Numbered from the stretch's first letter, positions 31,862 through 41,559 are shown. The stretch is DNA of 64,000 nt from Athalassotoga sp049965695 (GCF_049965695.1 NZ_JBMFWB010000009.1:11142-75141); one strand, 5' to 3'. Notes: generated from the letters alone by a model not told the origin. Translations and numbers: made by a program.

Positions 31862-33625
31862 ATGAAAAAGTTTCTGGTACTTTTTCTCGTGCTTGCTTTT
31901 GTGCTTTCTGTCGTCAGCGCTTACACGCTCACAATTCTCGAAACAACGGATCTTCACGGTCATATCTACCCGGTGGACTATTCCAACAACATGACAACCA
32001 ATTACGGCTTGGCAAGAATCGCCACTCTGATCCAGAAGATCAGATCACAGCAACCGAATGTTTTGCTCTTTGATGACGGAGATCTCATTCAAGGATCGCC
32101 CCTTGAATATTACCACGCAGCGATAGACAACAGCGGGATTGATCCTATGATAGCCATCATGAATTATCTCAACTACAACGCTATGACGCTTGGAAATCAT
32201 GAATTCAATTACGGACAAGATGTTCTCAGAAAAGCCATAAAAGAAGCAAACTTCCCGATAACTTCCGCTAATGTAGTGAATTCTGAGACGATGAAACCTG
32301 AATATGGCAACGGCTATGTGATATTCAACATGAAGGATGGACCAAGGGTCGGATATATAGCACTTACAACCCAATATATACCAAACTGGGAAGAACCAAG
32401 TCATATCAAAGGTCTTGACTTTCTTGATGCAGTAAATACCGCGCAAAAATACGTTGATTTACTGAAATCAATGGGTGTGGATGTGATAATAGTCGGTTAC
32501 CATGGAGGACTTGAAAGAAATCCAGCAAATGGAAAGCCAACAGAGGAATTGACGGGAGAAAACGAAGGGTATGCCATAGCAACACAGGTCAATGGTATAT
32601 CAGCGCTTTTGTTGGGGCATCAACATCTTTCATATGCGCTTAAAATCGGAAATCTTCCCGTTGTGATGGCTTCTTACTGGGGTAATGCTCTCGGAAAGAT
32701 AACTTTGAACATCTCGAATGAAAATGGTAAATGGGTCATCACATCGAGCGATGCAACTCTGATTTCTGCAAAAGGTGTGACGCCGGATGCCACTGTGATG
32801 GCAATAGCGCAAAGTGAGGAAGATGCAACCCAAAAATGGCTTGATCAGCCGCTTGGACAATCACTCGGAGATTTTTACGTGTCAAATCCTATGTACACTC
32901 GTATGAGAGATAACGCGTTGATTCAATTTGTCAACACCGTTCAAATGTATTACACAGGATCTCAGATTTCATCAACTGCCCTTTTCAGTAACGATGTTCG
33001 GGGATGGAAAAAAGGACCGGTCACGATGAGAGATGTCATGGCAGTTTACATATATCCAAATACGCTTAACGTGATAACGGTTAATGGAAAAGATTTACGT
33101 GCCGCCCTGGAACAAACGGCTTCTTACTTTACATTTGAAAACGGTAAAGTTGGAGTATCCAATATGCCTGCATACAATTACGATATGTACGAGGGAATTT
33201 CTTACGTGATTGATCTTACAAAGCCCGTTGGTCATAGAATTGTGTGGCTTGCATACGATGGAAAACCTTTAAGCGATGAAGCAACTTATGAAATCGTCTT
33301 AAACAATTACAGGGCAGGTGGTGGCGGTAATTACATGATGTTCAAAGGTAAGCCTGTTGTTAAAAGCGTTATGATGGAAGTTTCTGAATTGATGGCCGAT
33401 TACATTAGAAATCAAAAGATGATATGTCCTTCTGTAGATCAAAACTGGGAAGTGATAACCCAACCATTTGAGGATCTCTTCCAAACATACACAATTTCAC
33501 AGGGAGATACATTGGAAAATTTGGCAATCAAATTCAACACAAGCGTTCAGAAGATAATCGGTTTAAATGCATTGAAAAACAATACACTTCAAACAGGTGA
33601 AGTTATAATTGTTCCAAAATACTAA
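31862..33625 (+). CDS. Secreted 5'-nucleotidase / cyclic phosphodiesterase with C-terminal LysM
   Basis: A 587-residue UshA/YfkN-type phosphohydrolase acting outside the membrane. The signal peptide is residues 1-20 (MKKFLVLFLVLAFVLSVVSA). The metallophosphoesterase domain starts ETTDLHGHIYP (Asp30, His32) and continues with DGDLIQGSP, GNHEFNYG, GYHGGLERN and GHQHLSYA. The C-terminal substrate domain has SNDVRGWKKGPVTMRDV and YNYDMYEGISY. A LysM module (about 542-587, YTISQGDTLENLAIKFNTS) may tether it to peptidoglycan. ATG at 31862 with AGGAGGGG upstream is chosen over an in-frame start 16 codons earlier, which spoils the signal peptide. It probably salvages extracellular nucleotides. Confidence 0.94.
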   Translation: MKKFLVLFLVLAFVLSVVSAYTLTILETTDLHGHIYPVDYSNNMTTNYGLARIATLIQKIRSQQPNVLLFDDGDLIQGSPLEYYHAAIDNSGIDPMIAIMNYLNYNAMTLGNHEFNYGQDVLRKAIKEANFPITSANVVNSETMKPEYGNGYVIFNMKDGPRVGYIALTTQYIPNWEEPSHIKGLDFLDAVNTAQKYVDLLKSMGVDVIIVGYHGGLERNPANGKPTEELTGENEGYAIATQVNGISALLLGHQHLSYALKIGNLPVVMASYWGNALGKITLNISNENGKWVITSSDATLISAKGVTPDATVMAIAQSEEDATQKWLDQPLGQSLGDFYVSNPMYTRMRDNALIQFVNTVQMYYTGSQISSTALFSNDVRGWKKGPVTMRDVMAVYIYPNTLNVITVNGKDLRAALEQTASYFTFENGKVGVSNMPAYNYDMYEGISYVIDLTKPVGHRIVWLAYDGKPLSDEATYEIVLNNYRAGGGGNYMMFKGKPVVKSVMMEVSELMADYIRNQKMICPSVDQNWEVITQPFEDLFQTYTISQGDTLENLAIKFNTSVQKIIGLNALKNNTLQTGEVIIVPKY

Positions 33626-33648
33626 AGTTTCGCAATAATTTTTTAGGC

Positions 33649-33710
33649 AGGTGCCCATTGGTCTGTCCGTGCAAAGTGCAGGCTTTTTCATGGGCACCTT
33701 GCTTTTTGAT
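33649..33710 (+). terminator. Long-loop terminator-like hairpin after the nucleotidase gene
   Basis: AGGTGCCCAT (33649-33658) pairs perfectly with ATGGGCACCT (33690-33699), and the stem extends by GC/GC around a one-base bulge. TGCTTTTTGATTTT follows. The 31-base loop contains a smaller TGCA-AAG-TGCA hairpin followed by its own GGCTTTTT. The remaining bases of the 234-base gap are an AT-rich promoter region. Confidence 0.6.
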
Positions 33711-33763
33711 TTTCACCGTCTCTGCCACATTTTAAATTTGAGGTTTTATTTTTTGTCATATTG

Positions 33764-33772
33764 TGCTATAAT
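33764..33772 (+). promoter_or_regulatory. Extended -10 promoter for hydF-aspA
   Basis: TGCTATAAT with perfect TATAAT at 33767-33772 and TG one base upstream. The T-rich region before it has no clear -35. It starts a leader of about 80 bases before the hydF ATG. Confidence 0.5.
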
Positions 33773-33859
33773 TCACATGTGTACTTGCTTAAATTTGCAT
33801 TTCACTTTTAAAAGATAGTATATCTGAGATGGAGGTTTACTGACATCAAGGAGGCAAAA

Positions 33860-35089
33860 ATGAAAACTCCAGAATCATCCAGAACGCATGTGATCTTTGC
33901 CGGAAGAAGGAATGCCGGAAAATCATCTCTTTTCAACGCTTTTGTTGGATCCAAAATTGCCATAGTTTCAGATCGCCCTGGCACAACGACAGATCCCGTT
34001 TACAAATCGATGGAACTCCTGCCAATCGGTCCCGTGACTTTGATTGACACAGCGGGCCTTGATGATGAAGATCAGATCGGAAAATTAAGAGTCTCAAAGA
34101 CACTTTCAACCCTCTACAAAGCAGACATCGTTTGCATCGTGATAGAGGCAAACGGCGATTGGAGCGATTACGAGGAAAAGTTGATCGTCGATCTGGAAAA
34201 CAGAGAAGTCCCGTTCTTGATCGTTTTGTCAAAATCAGATCTTGGTATCAACGAATCGCTTATAAAATTCATACAATCTAAAAATTATCCATATAAAGTT
34301 GTCTGCGTAGATGATGAACAATCTATCGATGATTTAAGAAAAACGGTAGGCAGTGTGGCACAAAAACCATATGAACCTCCTCTTATCGAAGACCTTGTCG
34401 ATGGTGGGGATTTTGTTGTGCTTGTAGTTCCAATAGATCTCGAAGCGCCTAAGGGAAGGCTTATAACGCCTCAGGTTGAAGCCATAAGAGAATGTTTAGA
34501 TGCTGAGGCAATTCCAATCGTTACCAAAGAAAGAGAATTGAGATGGACATTGGATGGACTTAAATCAAAGCCAAAACTTGTTGTAACGGATTCTCAGGCT
34601 GTGATGAAGGTCATGGCCGATGTGCCAGCAGATATACCTCTTACAACCTTTTCGATTCTTGAGGCAAGGCATAAGGGAGATATCGCCGAACTTGTCAATG
34701 GTCTAAGGATAATAAGACACCTTGAAGATGGCGATAACGTATTGATTTCTGAAGCATGTAGCCATAGGACACTTGCCGACGATATCGCACGTGTAAAAAT
34801 TCCAAGATGGCTGGAAAATTTCACGGGAAAACATTTGAATTTCGAAGTGCACTCCGGACGTGAATATCCCGAAAATCTTCAAAAATACAAATTGATTCTT
34901 CACTGCGGTGGATGTGTTATAACAAGGAGAATGATGATCGAGCGTATAAGACAGGCAAAAACACTTGGAATTCCAATTGTGAATTACGGTGTAATAATTT
35001 CTTACCTTCATGGGGCTATTCCAAGGGTGTTGGAACCTTTTCCTGAGGCTAAAATGGCATGGGATGATGTAAATGCGCAAAGAGTTTGA
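33860..35089 (+). CDS. hydF: [FeFe]-hydrogenase H-cluster maturation GTPase HydF
   Basis: Scaffold on which HydE and HydG build the diiron subcluster of [FeFe]-hydrogenase. The 409 residues contain an N-terminal GTPase domain (G1 GRRNAGKSSL, G3 DTAGLDDE, G4 LSKSDLG). A dimerisation domain follows, then the C-terminal cluster-binding domain with its three cysteines in EACSHRT and LHCGGCVITRRM. AAGGAGGC precedes the ATG. It proves the organism makes an [FeFe]-hydrogenase; hydE and hydG are not in the window. Confidence 0.96.
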   Translation: MKTPESSRTHVIFAGRRNAGKSSLFNAFVGSKIAIVSDRPGTTTDPVYKSMELLPIGPVTLIDTAGLDDEDQIGKLRVSKTLSTLYKADIVCIVIEANGDWSDYEEKLIVDLENREVPFLIVLSKSDLGINESLIKFIQSKNYPYKVVCVDDEQSIDDLRKTVGSVAQKPYEPPLIEDLVDGGDFVVLVVPIDLEAPKGRLITPQVEAIRECLDAEAIPIVTKERELRWTLDGLKSKPKLVVTDSQAVMKVMADVPADIPLTTFSILEARHKGDIAELVNGLRIIRHLEDGDNVLISEACSHRTLADDIARVKIPRWLENFTGKHLNFEVHSGREYPENLQKYKLILHCGGCVITRRMMIERIRQAKTLGIPIVNYGVIISYLHGAIPRVLEPFPEAKMAWDDVNAQRV

Positions 35090-36461
35090 TTCATTGGGAG
35101 AAATCGAAGTTCCTGACGATGCCTATTACGGTGCTTTTACGGCAAGAACGATTTTAAATTTTCCACCAAAAAGATCTGTACATCCTATGCTTTTAAATGC
35201 TCTTGTGGATGTGAAATGGGCTTGCGCGTCCACAAATGCGGAACTTGGGATGATAGCACCCAAAATTGCCGAGGCCATAAAAAAATCTTGCGATGATATA
35301 GAGGTATTTTCAAAATGGTTCGTTGTTGATCCGCTGTCCGGTGGGGCAGGAACATCTTTGAACATGAACATAAACGAGATAATAGCCAACAGGGCAACTG
35401 AAATTCTCGGTGGAAAGATCGGAGATTATCTGGTGAATCCATTGGATCATGTCAACAGATCTCAGTCGACGAACGATGTTTATCCGACCGCGATAAAGGT
35501 TGGAGCGATAAAACTTCTGAGGACACTTGTAGATGAAGTTGCAAATCTTCAACAAAGTTTACAGTTGAAAGAAAAAGCCTTCGATGATGTTATAAAAGTT
35601 GGAAGGACTGAAATGCAGGATGCCGTCCCGATGACACTCGGCCAGGAATTTGGCGCCTATGCCGAAGCAATAGCAAGAGATAGATGGAGACTTTACAAAG
35701 TTGAAGAAAGAATTCGCTTTGTTAATCTTGGAGGTACGGCGATTGGCACAGGCATAGATGCACCGCAGAAATTTTCTTTCGTGGTTATCAGAAAACTTTC
35801 CGAACGCGTTAAAATTGGACTCGTTCGTGCCGAAAACTTAATAGAGTCAACGCAGAATACAGATGTATTTGCCGAAGTTCATGGACTTTTAAAAACGCTT
35901 GCAACAAACATCGTAAAGATATCAAATGATCTGAGATTTCTGTCAAGCGGTCCTGCCGGCGGAATAGGAGAGATAACTTTAAAAACTGTCCAGGCGGGTA
36001 GTTCCATAATGGCAGGAAAGGCAAATCCGGTACTTTTGGAATATGCGATTCAGTTGGCGATGAAGGCAATTGCAAACGACGTGGCCATTAACCTGGCTGT
36101 TTTTTCAGGAAATCTCGAATTAAACGCTTTTTTGCCTCTGATACAATATACACTTTACGATTCTTTCGACGACCTTATCTTGGCCGTAAAAGCACTTAGA
36201 AATTGCGTTGATGATCTTAAGGCGAATTCTCAAAGATGCAGAGAAAACCTTGAAAAAAGCGCCATGCTCGCCACTTGCTTTGTGCCAATACTTGGATACG
36301 AAAAAGTTGCCGAAATAGTCAAAAAATCAATCGATACGAATCGCGACGTTAAAGAATTGCTTATCGAATCAGGGTTATCCAAAGATATGGTCGAAAATGC
36401 TTTGGATCCCAAGAAAATGATCGCCTTGGGGTATATCCCTGATAAAATCGATAATCGATAA
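35073..36461 (+). CDS. aspA: Aspartate ammonia-lyase-like protein linked to HydF
   Basis: A 462-residue member of the aspartase/fumarase superfamily: GGAGTSLNMNINEIIANRA, NPLDHVNRSQSTNDVYPTA, GRTEMQDAVPMTLGQEF, and the flexible SS loop as GSSIMAGKANPVLLE. Family enzymes normally read GSSIMPGKVNP; the Pro-to-Ala and Val-to-Ala changes are unusual, while the catalytic serine and lysine remain. Aspartases of this type recur in hyd maturation clusters. Ammonia from aspartate or a maturation-linked role are both possible. The start lies 17 bases inside hydF, so translation is coupled. Confidence 0.88.
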   Translation: MRKEFDSLGEIEVPDDAYYGAFTARTILNFPPKRSVHPMLLNALVDVKWACASTNAELGMIAPKIAEAIKKSCDDIEVFSKWFVVDPLSGGAGTSLNMNINEIIANRATEILGGKIGDYLVNPLDHVNRSQSTNDVYPTAIKVGAIKLLRTLVDEVANLQQSLQLKEKAFDDVIKVGRTEMQDAVPMTLGQEFGAYAEAIARDRWRLYKVEERIRFVNLGGTAIGTGIDAPQKFSFVVIRKLSERVKIGLVRAENLIESTQNTDVFAEVHGLLKTLATNIVKISNDLRFLSSGPAGGIGEITLKTVQAGSSIMAGKANPVLLEYAIQLAMKAIANDVAINLAVFSGNLELNAFLPLIQYTLYDSFDDLILAVKALRNCVDDLKANSQRCRENLEKSAMLATCFVPILGYEKVAEIVKKSIDTNRDVKELLIESGLSKDMVENALDPKKMIALGYIPDKIDNR

Positions 36462-36462
36462 A

Positions 36463-38094
36463 TCAACCGTTATCCGTTAAGTCAACTACACCCGCCATTC
36501 CCCAGAATCTCGGAAGCAGGTATTCCAATCCTTCAGGCTTTCTTTCTTTAAGCCATAATTTTGAGTACGTGTTAAACAGAGATATGAAGTCAGAGGCGCG
36601 TGATTTGTTGTTCATTACCGATATTGCAACTTCGATCATCTGCCTTACGAATTCAAGATCGTCCGGAAGGATGATATCTTTTGTCTCATCAAGCACTCTT
36701 TCAAATCCATCTTTTATCTTTCGATCTTCATCTTTGATTTTGTAAAGAGGATAAAGGTCTCCAAAAAGTACACGCTTAAGCGTCATGGTTGAAATTTCAG
36801 AATTGCCAAAGATCTTTCTGACATTTGTTATCTTTTCATTCTCACCGCTTAAGGCGATCCATTTTTCTTCCCATCTTCCATTTCCTTCGGCAATATCCAT
36901 AGTTGCCAAAATCAAAGGATTTAAAAATGAGAAAAGGCATTCCTGGCCGTCGTCTCCCCATGATGTTACCATAAAGCCGGGCAGATTTTCATCTTTGGCA
37001 GCACCTATGAAGTTTTTAACGTTTGAGATGGCAGTCTTAAAATCCGGATAAAATGTATTCCAATCTGAAAGGCCTGGACATGCTATTTGAGTTCTCTTCC
37101 CAAAAGAATTTATCTTGTCTTTGAAAAATGTTTTTTTATTTGATGAATAATCCCAGTTTGCGATATCCACTTCATCCCAGATCTTGCTTTTCAAAACTTC
37201 TTGCCATTTTTCACTTTCGGCCTTGCTTAGATACATCCCCGTCAGCATGTCTCCCCACATCATGGGCGTCTTGCCGTGAGACTTTACAACTTTTATCATG
37301 CGATCGTAATGGGACTCGTACAATTTGTGGCCCTGGAATTCCCAGTTTTTGTTCAAACTTTTCCCGCGTCCCAAAGCCCATGTCTCATCTCCGCCTATGT
37401 GGATGTGCTTTGACGGAAAAAATTCAACGACCTCTTCGAGTAATTTCATCGCAAAATCAGATGCCGATTTGTTTGAAAGGTCAAGGCATCCTTCCGAAGG
37501 TCTGTGCCATTCGCTGAAGTCACGATATTTTGGAAGCGATAATATATGCTCCATATGACCGGTTAATTCCAGTGACGGGAAAACCTCTATGCCCAAAGAT
37601 TTACCGTAATCGATGATCTCTTCAACCTCATCTGCCGTCAGCCTTCCTCTGCGCTTTCCTATCTCCGGATCTATTTTCCATGGGAATAAATCTTCAAAGT
37701 ATATCGCAAAGTAATTGTATTTTGTCAAAAACAGCCATCTGAGCAATGATTTTAAGGTGTTGAGATTTGGCACTCCCCCGCGCGCTATGTCAAGATGGTA
37801 TCCTCTGAATTTGAAATTGAAAGATTCTTCCATCTCAATTTCGGGAAGCACATCACCAGACTGACGCACGATCTGGATCAAGGTCGCATAAGAGGTAAAC
37901 TCGTCTCCCCAGATCTGGACTTTACCGTCGGTTATCTTCAGACCGTTTCCGGCTTTGTCTATCTTTTCTATCTTCCATTTTCCGCTTTTTATTTCGAATT
38001 CTCGTTTCAAAAATGCCGGTAGATTTGAAAATCCATCAAAGAAATAACGTTTCTTGCCAATCTTAATCATTTTAGGTTCGGGAACTATCATCAT
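36463..38094 (-). CDS. GH20 beta-N-acetylhexosaminidase, cytoplasmic
   Basis: Removes terminal GlcNAc or GalNAc from oligosaccharides by substrate-assisted catalysis. It is 543 residues from ATG at 38094, placed eight bases after AGGGTG; a GTG at 38103 is the alternative. The N-terminal GH20b-like domain precedes a TIM barrel with FRGYHLDIARGGVPN, PSLELTGHMEH and the catalytic Asp-Glu pair in HIHIGGDETWALG. No signal peptide, so it acts on imported material. It is the last gene of the minus arm of the amino-sugar locus, 12 bases after the GNAT gene. Confidence 0.92.
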   Translation of the reverse strand: MMIVPEPKMIKIGKKRYFFDGFSNLPAFLKREFEIKSGKWKIEKIDKAGNGLKITDGKVQIWGDEFTSYATLIQIVRQSGDVLPEIEMEESFNFKFRGYHLDIARGGVPNLNTLKSLLRWLFLTKYNYFAIYFEDLFPWKIDPEIGKRRGRLTADEVEEIIDYGKSLGIEVFPSLELTGHMEHILSLPKYRDFSEWHRPSEGCLDLSNKSASDFAMKLLEEVVEFFPSKHIHIGGDETWALGRGKSLNKNWEFQGHKLYESHYDRMIKVVKSHGKTPMMWGDMLTGMYLSKAESEKWQEVLKSKIWDEVDIANWDYSSNKKTFFKDKINSFGKRTQIACPGLSDWNTFYPDFKTAISNVKNFIGAAKDENLPGFMVTSWGDDGQECLFSFLNPLILATMDIAEGNGRWEEKWIALSGENEKITNVRKIFGNSEISTMTLKRVLFGDLYPLYKIKDEDRKIKDGFERVLDETKDIILPDDLEFVRQMIEVAISVMNNKSRASDFISLFNTYSKLWLKERKPEGLEYLLPRFWGMAGVVDLTDNG

Positions 38095-38106
38095 TTTTAT
38101 CACACC

Positions 38107-39090
38107 CTAAACGTAGTCCAGACCATAGTCCGGAAGAGGTATTTGCAAAGATTTAGAACTTTCGTATTCTGTCGATCCAAAGACGTATTTTGTCATCTCG
38201 CTTAAATCATCTGTGATTTTTACATCGTATGGCAATTCTTCAAGGTACGGCTTTAACTGATTTAAAAAGAGTTTAGAGTCCAAAATTTTGACGGTGCCGA
38301 TAAATCTCCTTCTGATACTTTTCTCAGATGCAAATATGTCGTTCAAGATGCAATCGGCAGATGTTGTGTGAATTATCATGGGCTTCATCCGATTCGCAAC
38401 CGCTCTTACAAGATTTGCAACATCGATCTGACATCCACCGTGATCAACACAGTGGTATCTGTTCTCGTTGTCTTTTTCGACAACTCCTTCAGTTACAACG
38501 ATGTAAGCCTTATCGGAGACAAATATTTTGGCCGGCATGTTGTCTGCCTTCGACGTTTCTAACATCATCTTGAAAGTTTTTTTATCTCTTACAAACCTGA
38601 TGGGATCTTTTGCGTGGAAGATCATCAAATTATCGAGATCATCAAGGGTAGCCTCATGATATTCGACGGTGCTATCTCCATCGACAAAATGTGCGTAATA
38701 AACTCCGGCATCAACTGCTCCGAACTTTCTGTATATCGAATTATCGCCGGAGATCATCATAAGAGAAGCACCTTTTTTTCTTGAATAGTTGCCAGCCTCA
38801 TTCATCAAAAGGGTTGAATATCCACGCCCGCGATATCTCTCATCGGTGCAAACGGAGCCGACAAGCGATGTTTTTATCCTCGCCGAGAAGATCTGCACAT
38901 CTTTGAACAAAAGGCCAAAGATAGAGACTATCTTCCCATCCTCTTCGATACATAAAACGTTTTGGGCATTCTCGACCGAAAAAAGTGCAGGATAATCTTT
39001 GCCCATGTCTCCTCCGTCTTTTCTGAATACCCTGTTTGCAAGGTCGATAGATTCCTGTATCCTGTTTTCTGGCAATTTTAGAATTTTCAC
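38107..39090 (-). CDS. GNAT-family N-acetyltransferase with C-terminal domain
   Basis: A 327-residue protein. The first 150 residues form a GNAT fold with the acetyl-CoA loop VCTDERYRGRGYSTLLM and VYYAHF; the remaining 170 residues resemble the sterol-carrier-like tail seen in Eis-type acetyltransferases. The GTG start at 39090 follows AAAGGAG. Acetylation of an amino sugar is an attractive guess from the locus, but the acceptor is unknown. Confidence 0.75.
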   Translation of the reverse strand: MKILKLPENRIQESIDLANRVFRKDGGDMGKDYPALFSVENAQNVLCIEEDGKIVSIFGLLFKDVQIFSARIKTSLVGSVCTDERYRGRGYSTLLMNEAGNYSRKKGASLMMISGDNSIYRKFGAVDAGVYYAHFVDGDSTVEYHEATLDDLDNLMIFHAKDPIRFVRDKKTFKMMLETSKADNMPAKIFVSDKAYIVVTEGVVEKDNENRYHCVDHGGCQIDVANLVRAVANRMKPMIIHTTSADCILNDIFASEKSIRRRFIGTVKILDSKLFLNQLKPYLEELPYDVKITDDLSEMTKYVFGSTEYESSKSLQIPLPDYGLDYV

Positions 39091-39107
39091 AGAAAAATCT
39101 CCTTTCT

Positions 39108-40775
39108 TTATTTTAAATGCACGTTTAAAGATATAAGTTCTCCGGCACTCAAACCACCGGCATAGCCAAATTCACTGTATCCGCAATAAGGATTTGAATC
39201 AGATGGCCATCCGGTAAATCTGCTTTCAGACCATTCGCCAAACATGGTTCTATTTGTCAAAGGAACAAAAGGCGTATCCATCAAAAATATACGCTCTATC
39301 GTGTATATAGCCTGTTTTTGCAAATTTGTATCGCTTGTCTGGGAATAAACATCAAGGGCAGATGTTATAAGTGGGTTTGTGTATCGGCCATAATCCGAAA
39401 TGGCCATTTTCCCGATTGGTGCAGAAAAGAAAGGATTGAATTCACCGTAATAAAAATAGTAAGGGGTTGGTCCAAAGCCTGTGCCCCAGCATACGGCTAT
39501 ATCATAAGTTCCGCTCATCACGGAAGACATATACGTATTTCCGGCTTCTTGATCTATAACCGTGCTAAGACCTATCGCTTTGAGATTTTCAGATATTATC
39601 TGGGCCATCGTTATAAAATCAGTTGCACCTGCCGGAACGAGTATTTTGAACGTCGGGAAAGGTTTACCGGACAAATCACAAAGTTGGCCTTGAGTATTTT
39701 CTTTGAATCCGGCCGATTCCAAAAGTTTTTGAGCGACTGCGGGATTGTAAGTAAATGAATTTAGAAGATCTTTAAGTGTGGGATCCAGCCACTCATCCAA
39801 TTGGGTCGGAACTATACCCAGTTGATTTGCAACGCCACCAACGTTGTAATAAGCCTTTTCTTCAAGCGAATTTTTGTCTATGGAGAGTGCGATCGCTTTT
39901 CTCAAGTCCGGATTGTCGAATGGATATTTTAGCGTATTGAAAAGCAAAACATTTGTATCGTAAACAAGCCACCAGTATTTGTTTACAGATGGATTTTTAT
40001 CTGCCCATGCTTTTTGAATGTTTGGAAGAAATGCGCCTACCATATCTGCTTTATCGCTGAGCAACATTTCAAAAGCCGTGGTGTTGGATAAAACGGCCGA
40101 GTAAGATATTTTGTCTATGTAGGGTTTGTCCTTCATCCAATAATTCGTATTTTTGGTAAGAGTTAGAGTGTTGTTTGGTATGTTGATACTTTCAAGTTCA
40201 AATGGTCCGGTTCCAACCGGATTTGGATTTGTCCATGTAGAAGGGTCTTTAACGTCAGACCATATATGTGCAGGAATTATAGATTGTTCGACGATGTAAA
40301 AGAACACAGGCGTATTTTGCTTTGCAAAGGTAAAAACAACCACACTGTCTCCGCTTGCTTCAACACTTTGAAGGCCTGACAACGGTGACCATATGCCACT
40401 TTGATCGAGAGCCGGATTTTCTTTAAGATAGTTGAAAGTGAAGGCCACATCTTTTGCCGTAAAAGGCGTTCCATCCGACCATTTCACACCGTTTCTTGTC
40501 GTAATGACAAGTTTAAGGTTATTATCTTCCCATTTGTAAGATGTACCAAGCATCGGCACTATTTCGCCATTTAAAATGTTAACAGAAAACAACGTTTCAT
40601 ATATCACAGGTAGTATACTGACGGCAGACGGACTAAATGGATTAAAATTGGGAACCAAATTCCCTCCTATGGCGTTAACGACTCTTAGCGTCCCTCCATA
40701 TTTTATATTTTCTCCAAGTGCGGATAGATTTAAAACAAAGACTATCACGACGAACAACACCAAAAATTTTTTCAT
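39108..40775 (-). CDS. Family 5 ABC substrate-binding protein (oligosaccharide/peptide type), copy 3
   Basis: A 555-residue periplasmic binding protein. The signal peptide is residues 1 to about 20 (MKKFLVLFVVIVFVLNLSAL), without a lipobox. SBP_bac_5 signatures are VKWSDGTPFTAKDVAFTFNYLKE (as two parts) and VGTGPFELESI. ATG at 40775 with GGAGGG upstream is chosen; an upstream in-frame start would bury the signal peptide. It is more distant from the other two binding proteins of the locus than they are from each other. In Thermotoga such proteins commonly bind oligosaccharides. Confidence 0.92.
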   Translation of the reverse strand: MKKFLVLFVVIVFVLNLSALGENIKYGGTLRVVNAIGGNLVPNFNPFSPSAVSILPVIYETLFSVNILNGEIVPMLGTSYKWEDNNLKLVITTRNGVKWSDGTPFTAKDVAFTFNYLKENPALDQSGIWSPLSGLQSVEASGDSVVVFTFAKQNTPVFFYIVEQSIIPAHIWSDVKDPSTWTNPNPVGTGPFELESINIPNNTLTLTKNTNYWMKDKPYIDKISYSAVLSNTTAFEMLLSDKADMVGAFLPNIQKAWADKNPSVNKYWWLVYDTNVLLFNTLKYPFDNPDLRKAIALSIDKNSLEEKAYYNVGGVANQLGIVPTQLDEWLDPTLKDLLNSFTYNPAVAQKLLESAGFKENTQGQLCDLSGKPFPTFKILVPAGATDFITMAQIISENLKAIGLSTVIDQEAGNTYMSSVMSGTYDIAVCWGTGFGPTPYYFYYGEFNPFFSAPIGKMAISDYGRYTNPLITSALDVYSQTSDTNLQKQAIYTIERIFLMDTPFVPLTNRTMFGEWSESRFTGWPSDSNPYCGYSEFGYAGGLSAGELISLNVHLK

Positions 40776-40800
40776 ACCATTTCCCTCCTCAACACTGTTT

Positions 40801-41559
40801 TTAAATCCACAAATTTTCGGCAAAAGCGTGAAACATCTCAGGAATCAAAACTTTGAAACCCTCTGCATACTTGCATCCTATCTTTTCTCCGTAAAATTTT
40901 CCTTTGATATCAAAGTATTTTCTGTACAATTTGAAAGTTTCGGGATTGATCTGGCTTTTGTGCTCGAAGATGGCTTGAAATTTAGTTTCCCATTGATCAT
41001 CAACGCAAACGAATTGATTCGGAAAGGCCGTAAAGAAAAACGCTATTGCCCTAAGTGCATATGGATCGTAATCTTTATCGGTCGCTTTGACGATTGAATT
41101 GTTGTAAAACAAAGCGGCTTGCGCTGTTGCGATGCCTGTTGAAATGTGATCTGGATGAAATTCGTAGGGTAAAAAAGGATCAACGGTCATGATGAGATCC
41201 GGCTTCAATTTTCTTATCACTGCTATTATCTCACTTTTGAGATCGGATACGGAATACTCTCCGGCATCCGGATGATCCAGCCAGATTAAATCTCTAACGC
41301 CAAGTATCTTTGCGGCGTTGATTTCTTCATTTTTTCTAATTTTGGCCGTTTCCGATCTGCTTTTTCCATTTATTCCCGCACTTCCATCTGTTACGAACAG
41401 GTATGTAACTTTTTTCCCTAAAGAGGTTAATTTTGCAATGGTTGCACCTGATGATATATCTCCGTCATCCGGATGAGGTTGAACGCATAACACATTTTGA
41501 CAATCTTCTATTTTGGGAAGTTGAAGTATCTCTTTAATCTCATTTATGTATTCTTCCAT
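40801..41559 (-). CDS. LmbE/PIG-L-type amino-sugar deacetylase
   Basis: A 252-residue zinc-dependent de-N-acetylase: the metal motif PHPDDGD (28-34), DGSAGINGKSRSETAKIRKNE, DPFLPYEFHPDH with the second zinc histidine. The family removes acetyl groups from GlcNAc-containing substrates; the archaeal diacetylchitobiose deacetylase belongs to it. It lies next to a sugar kinase, overlapping it by 20 bases, which supports a role in GlcNAc or chitobiose breakdown. The exact substrate (free, phosphorylated or disaccharide) cannot be told. Confidence 0.88.
   Translation of the reverse strand: MEEYINEIKEILQLPKIEDCQNVLCVQPHPDDGDISSGATIAKLTSLGKKVTYLFVTDGSAGINGKSRSETAKIRKNEEINAAKILGVRDLIWLDHPDAGEYSVSDLKSEIIAVIRKLKPDLIMTVDPFLPYEFHPDHISTGIATAQAALFYNNSIVKATDKDYDPYALRAIAFFFTAFPNQFVCVDDQWETKFQAIFEHKSQINPETFKLYRKYFDIKGKFYGEKIGCKYAEGFKVLIPEMFHAFAENLWI

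Noticed and set aside
33829..33843. Tiny frame ATG-GAG-GTT-TAC-TGA upstream of hydF as a leader peptide
   Set aside because: Only four codons, no ribosome site of its own and no regulatory amino acid pattern.
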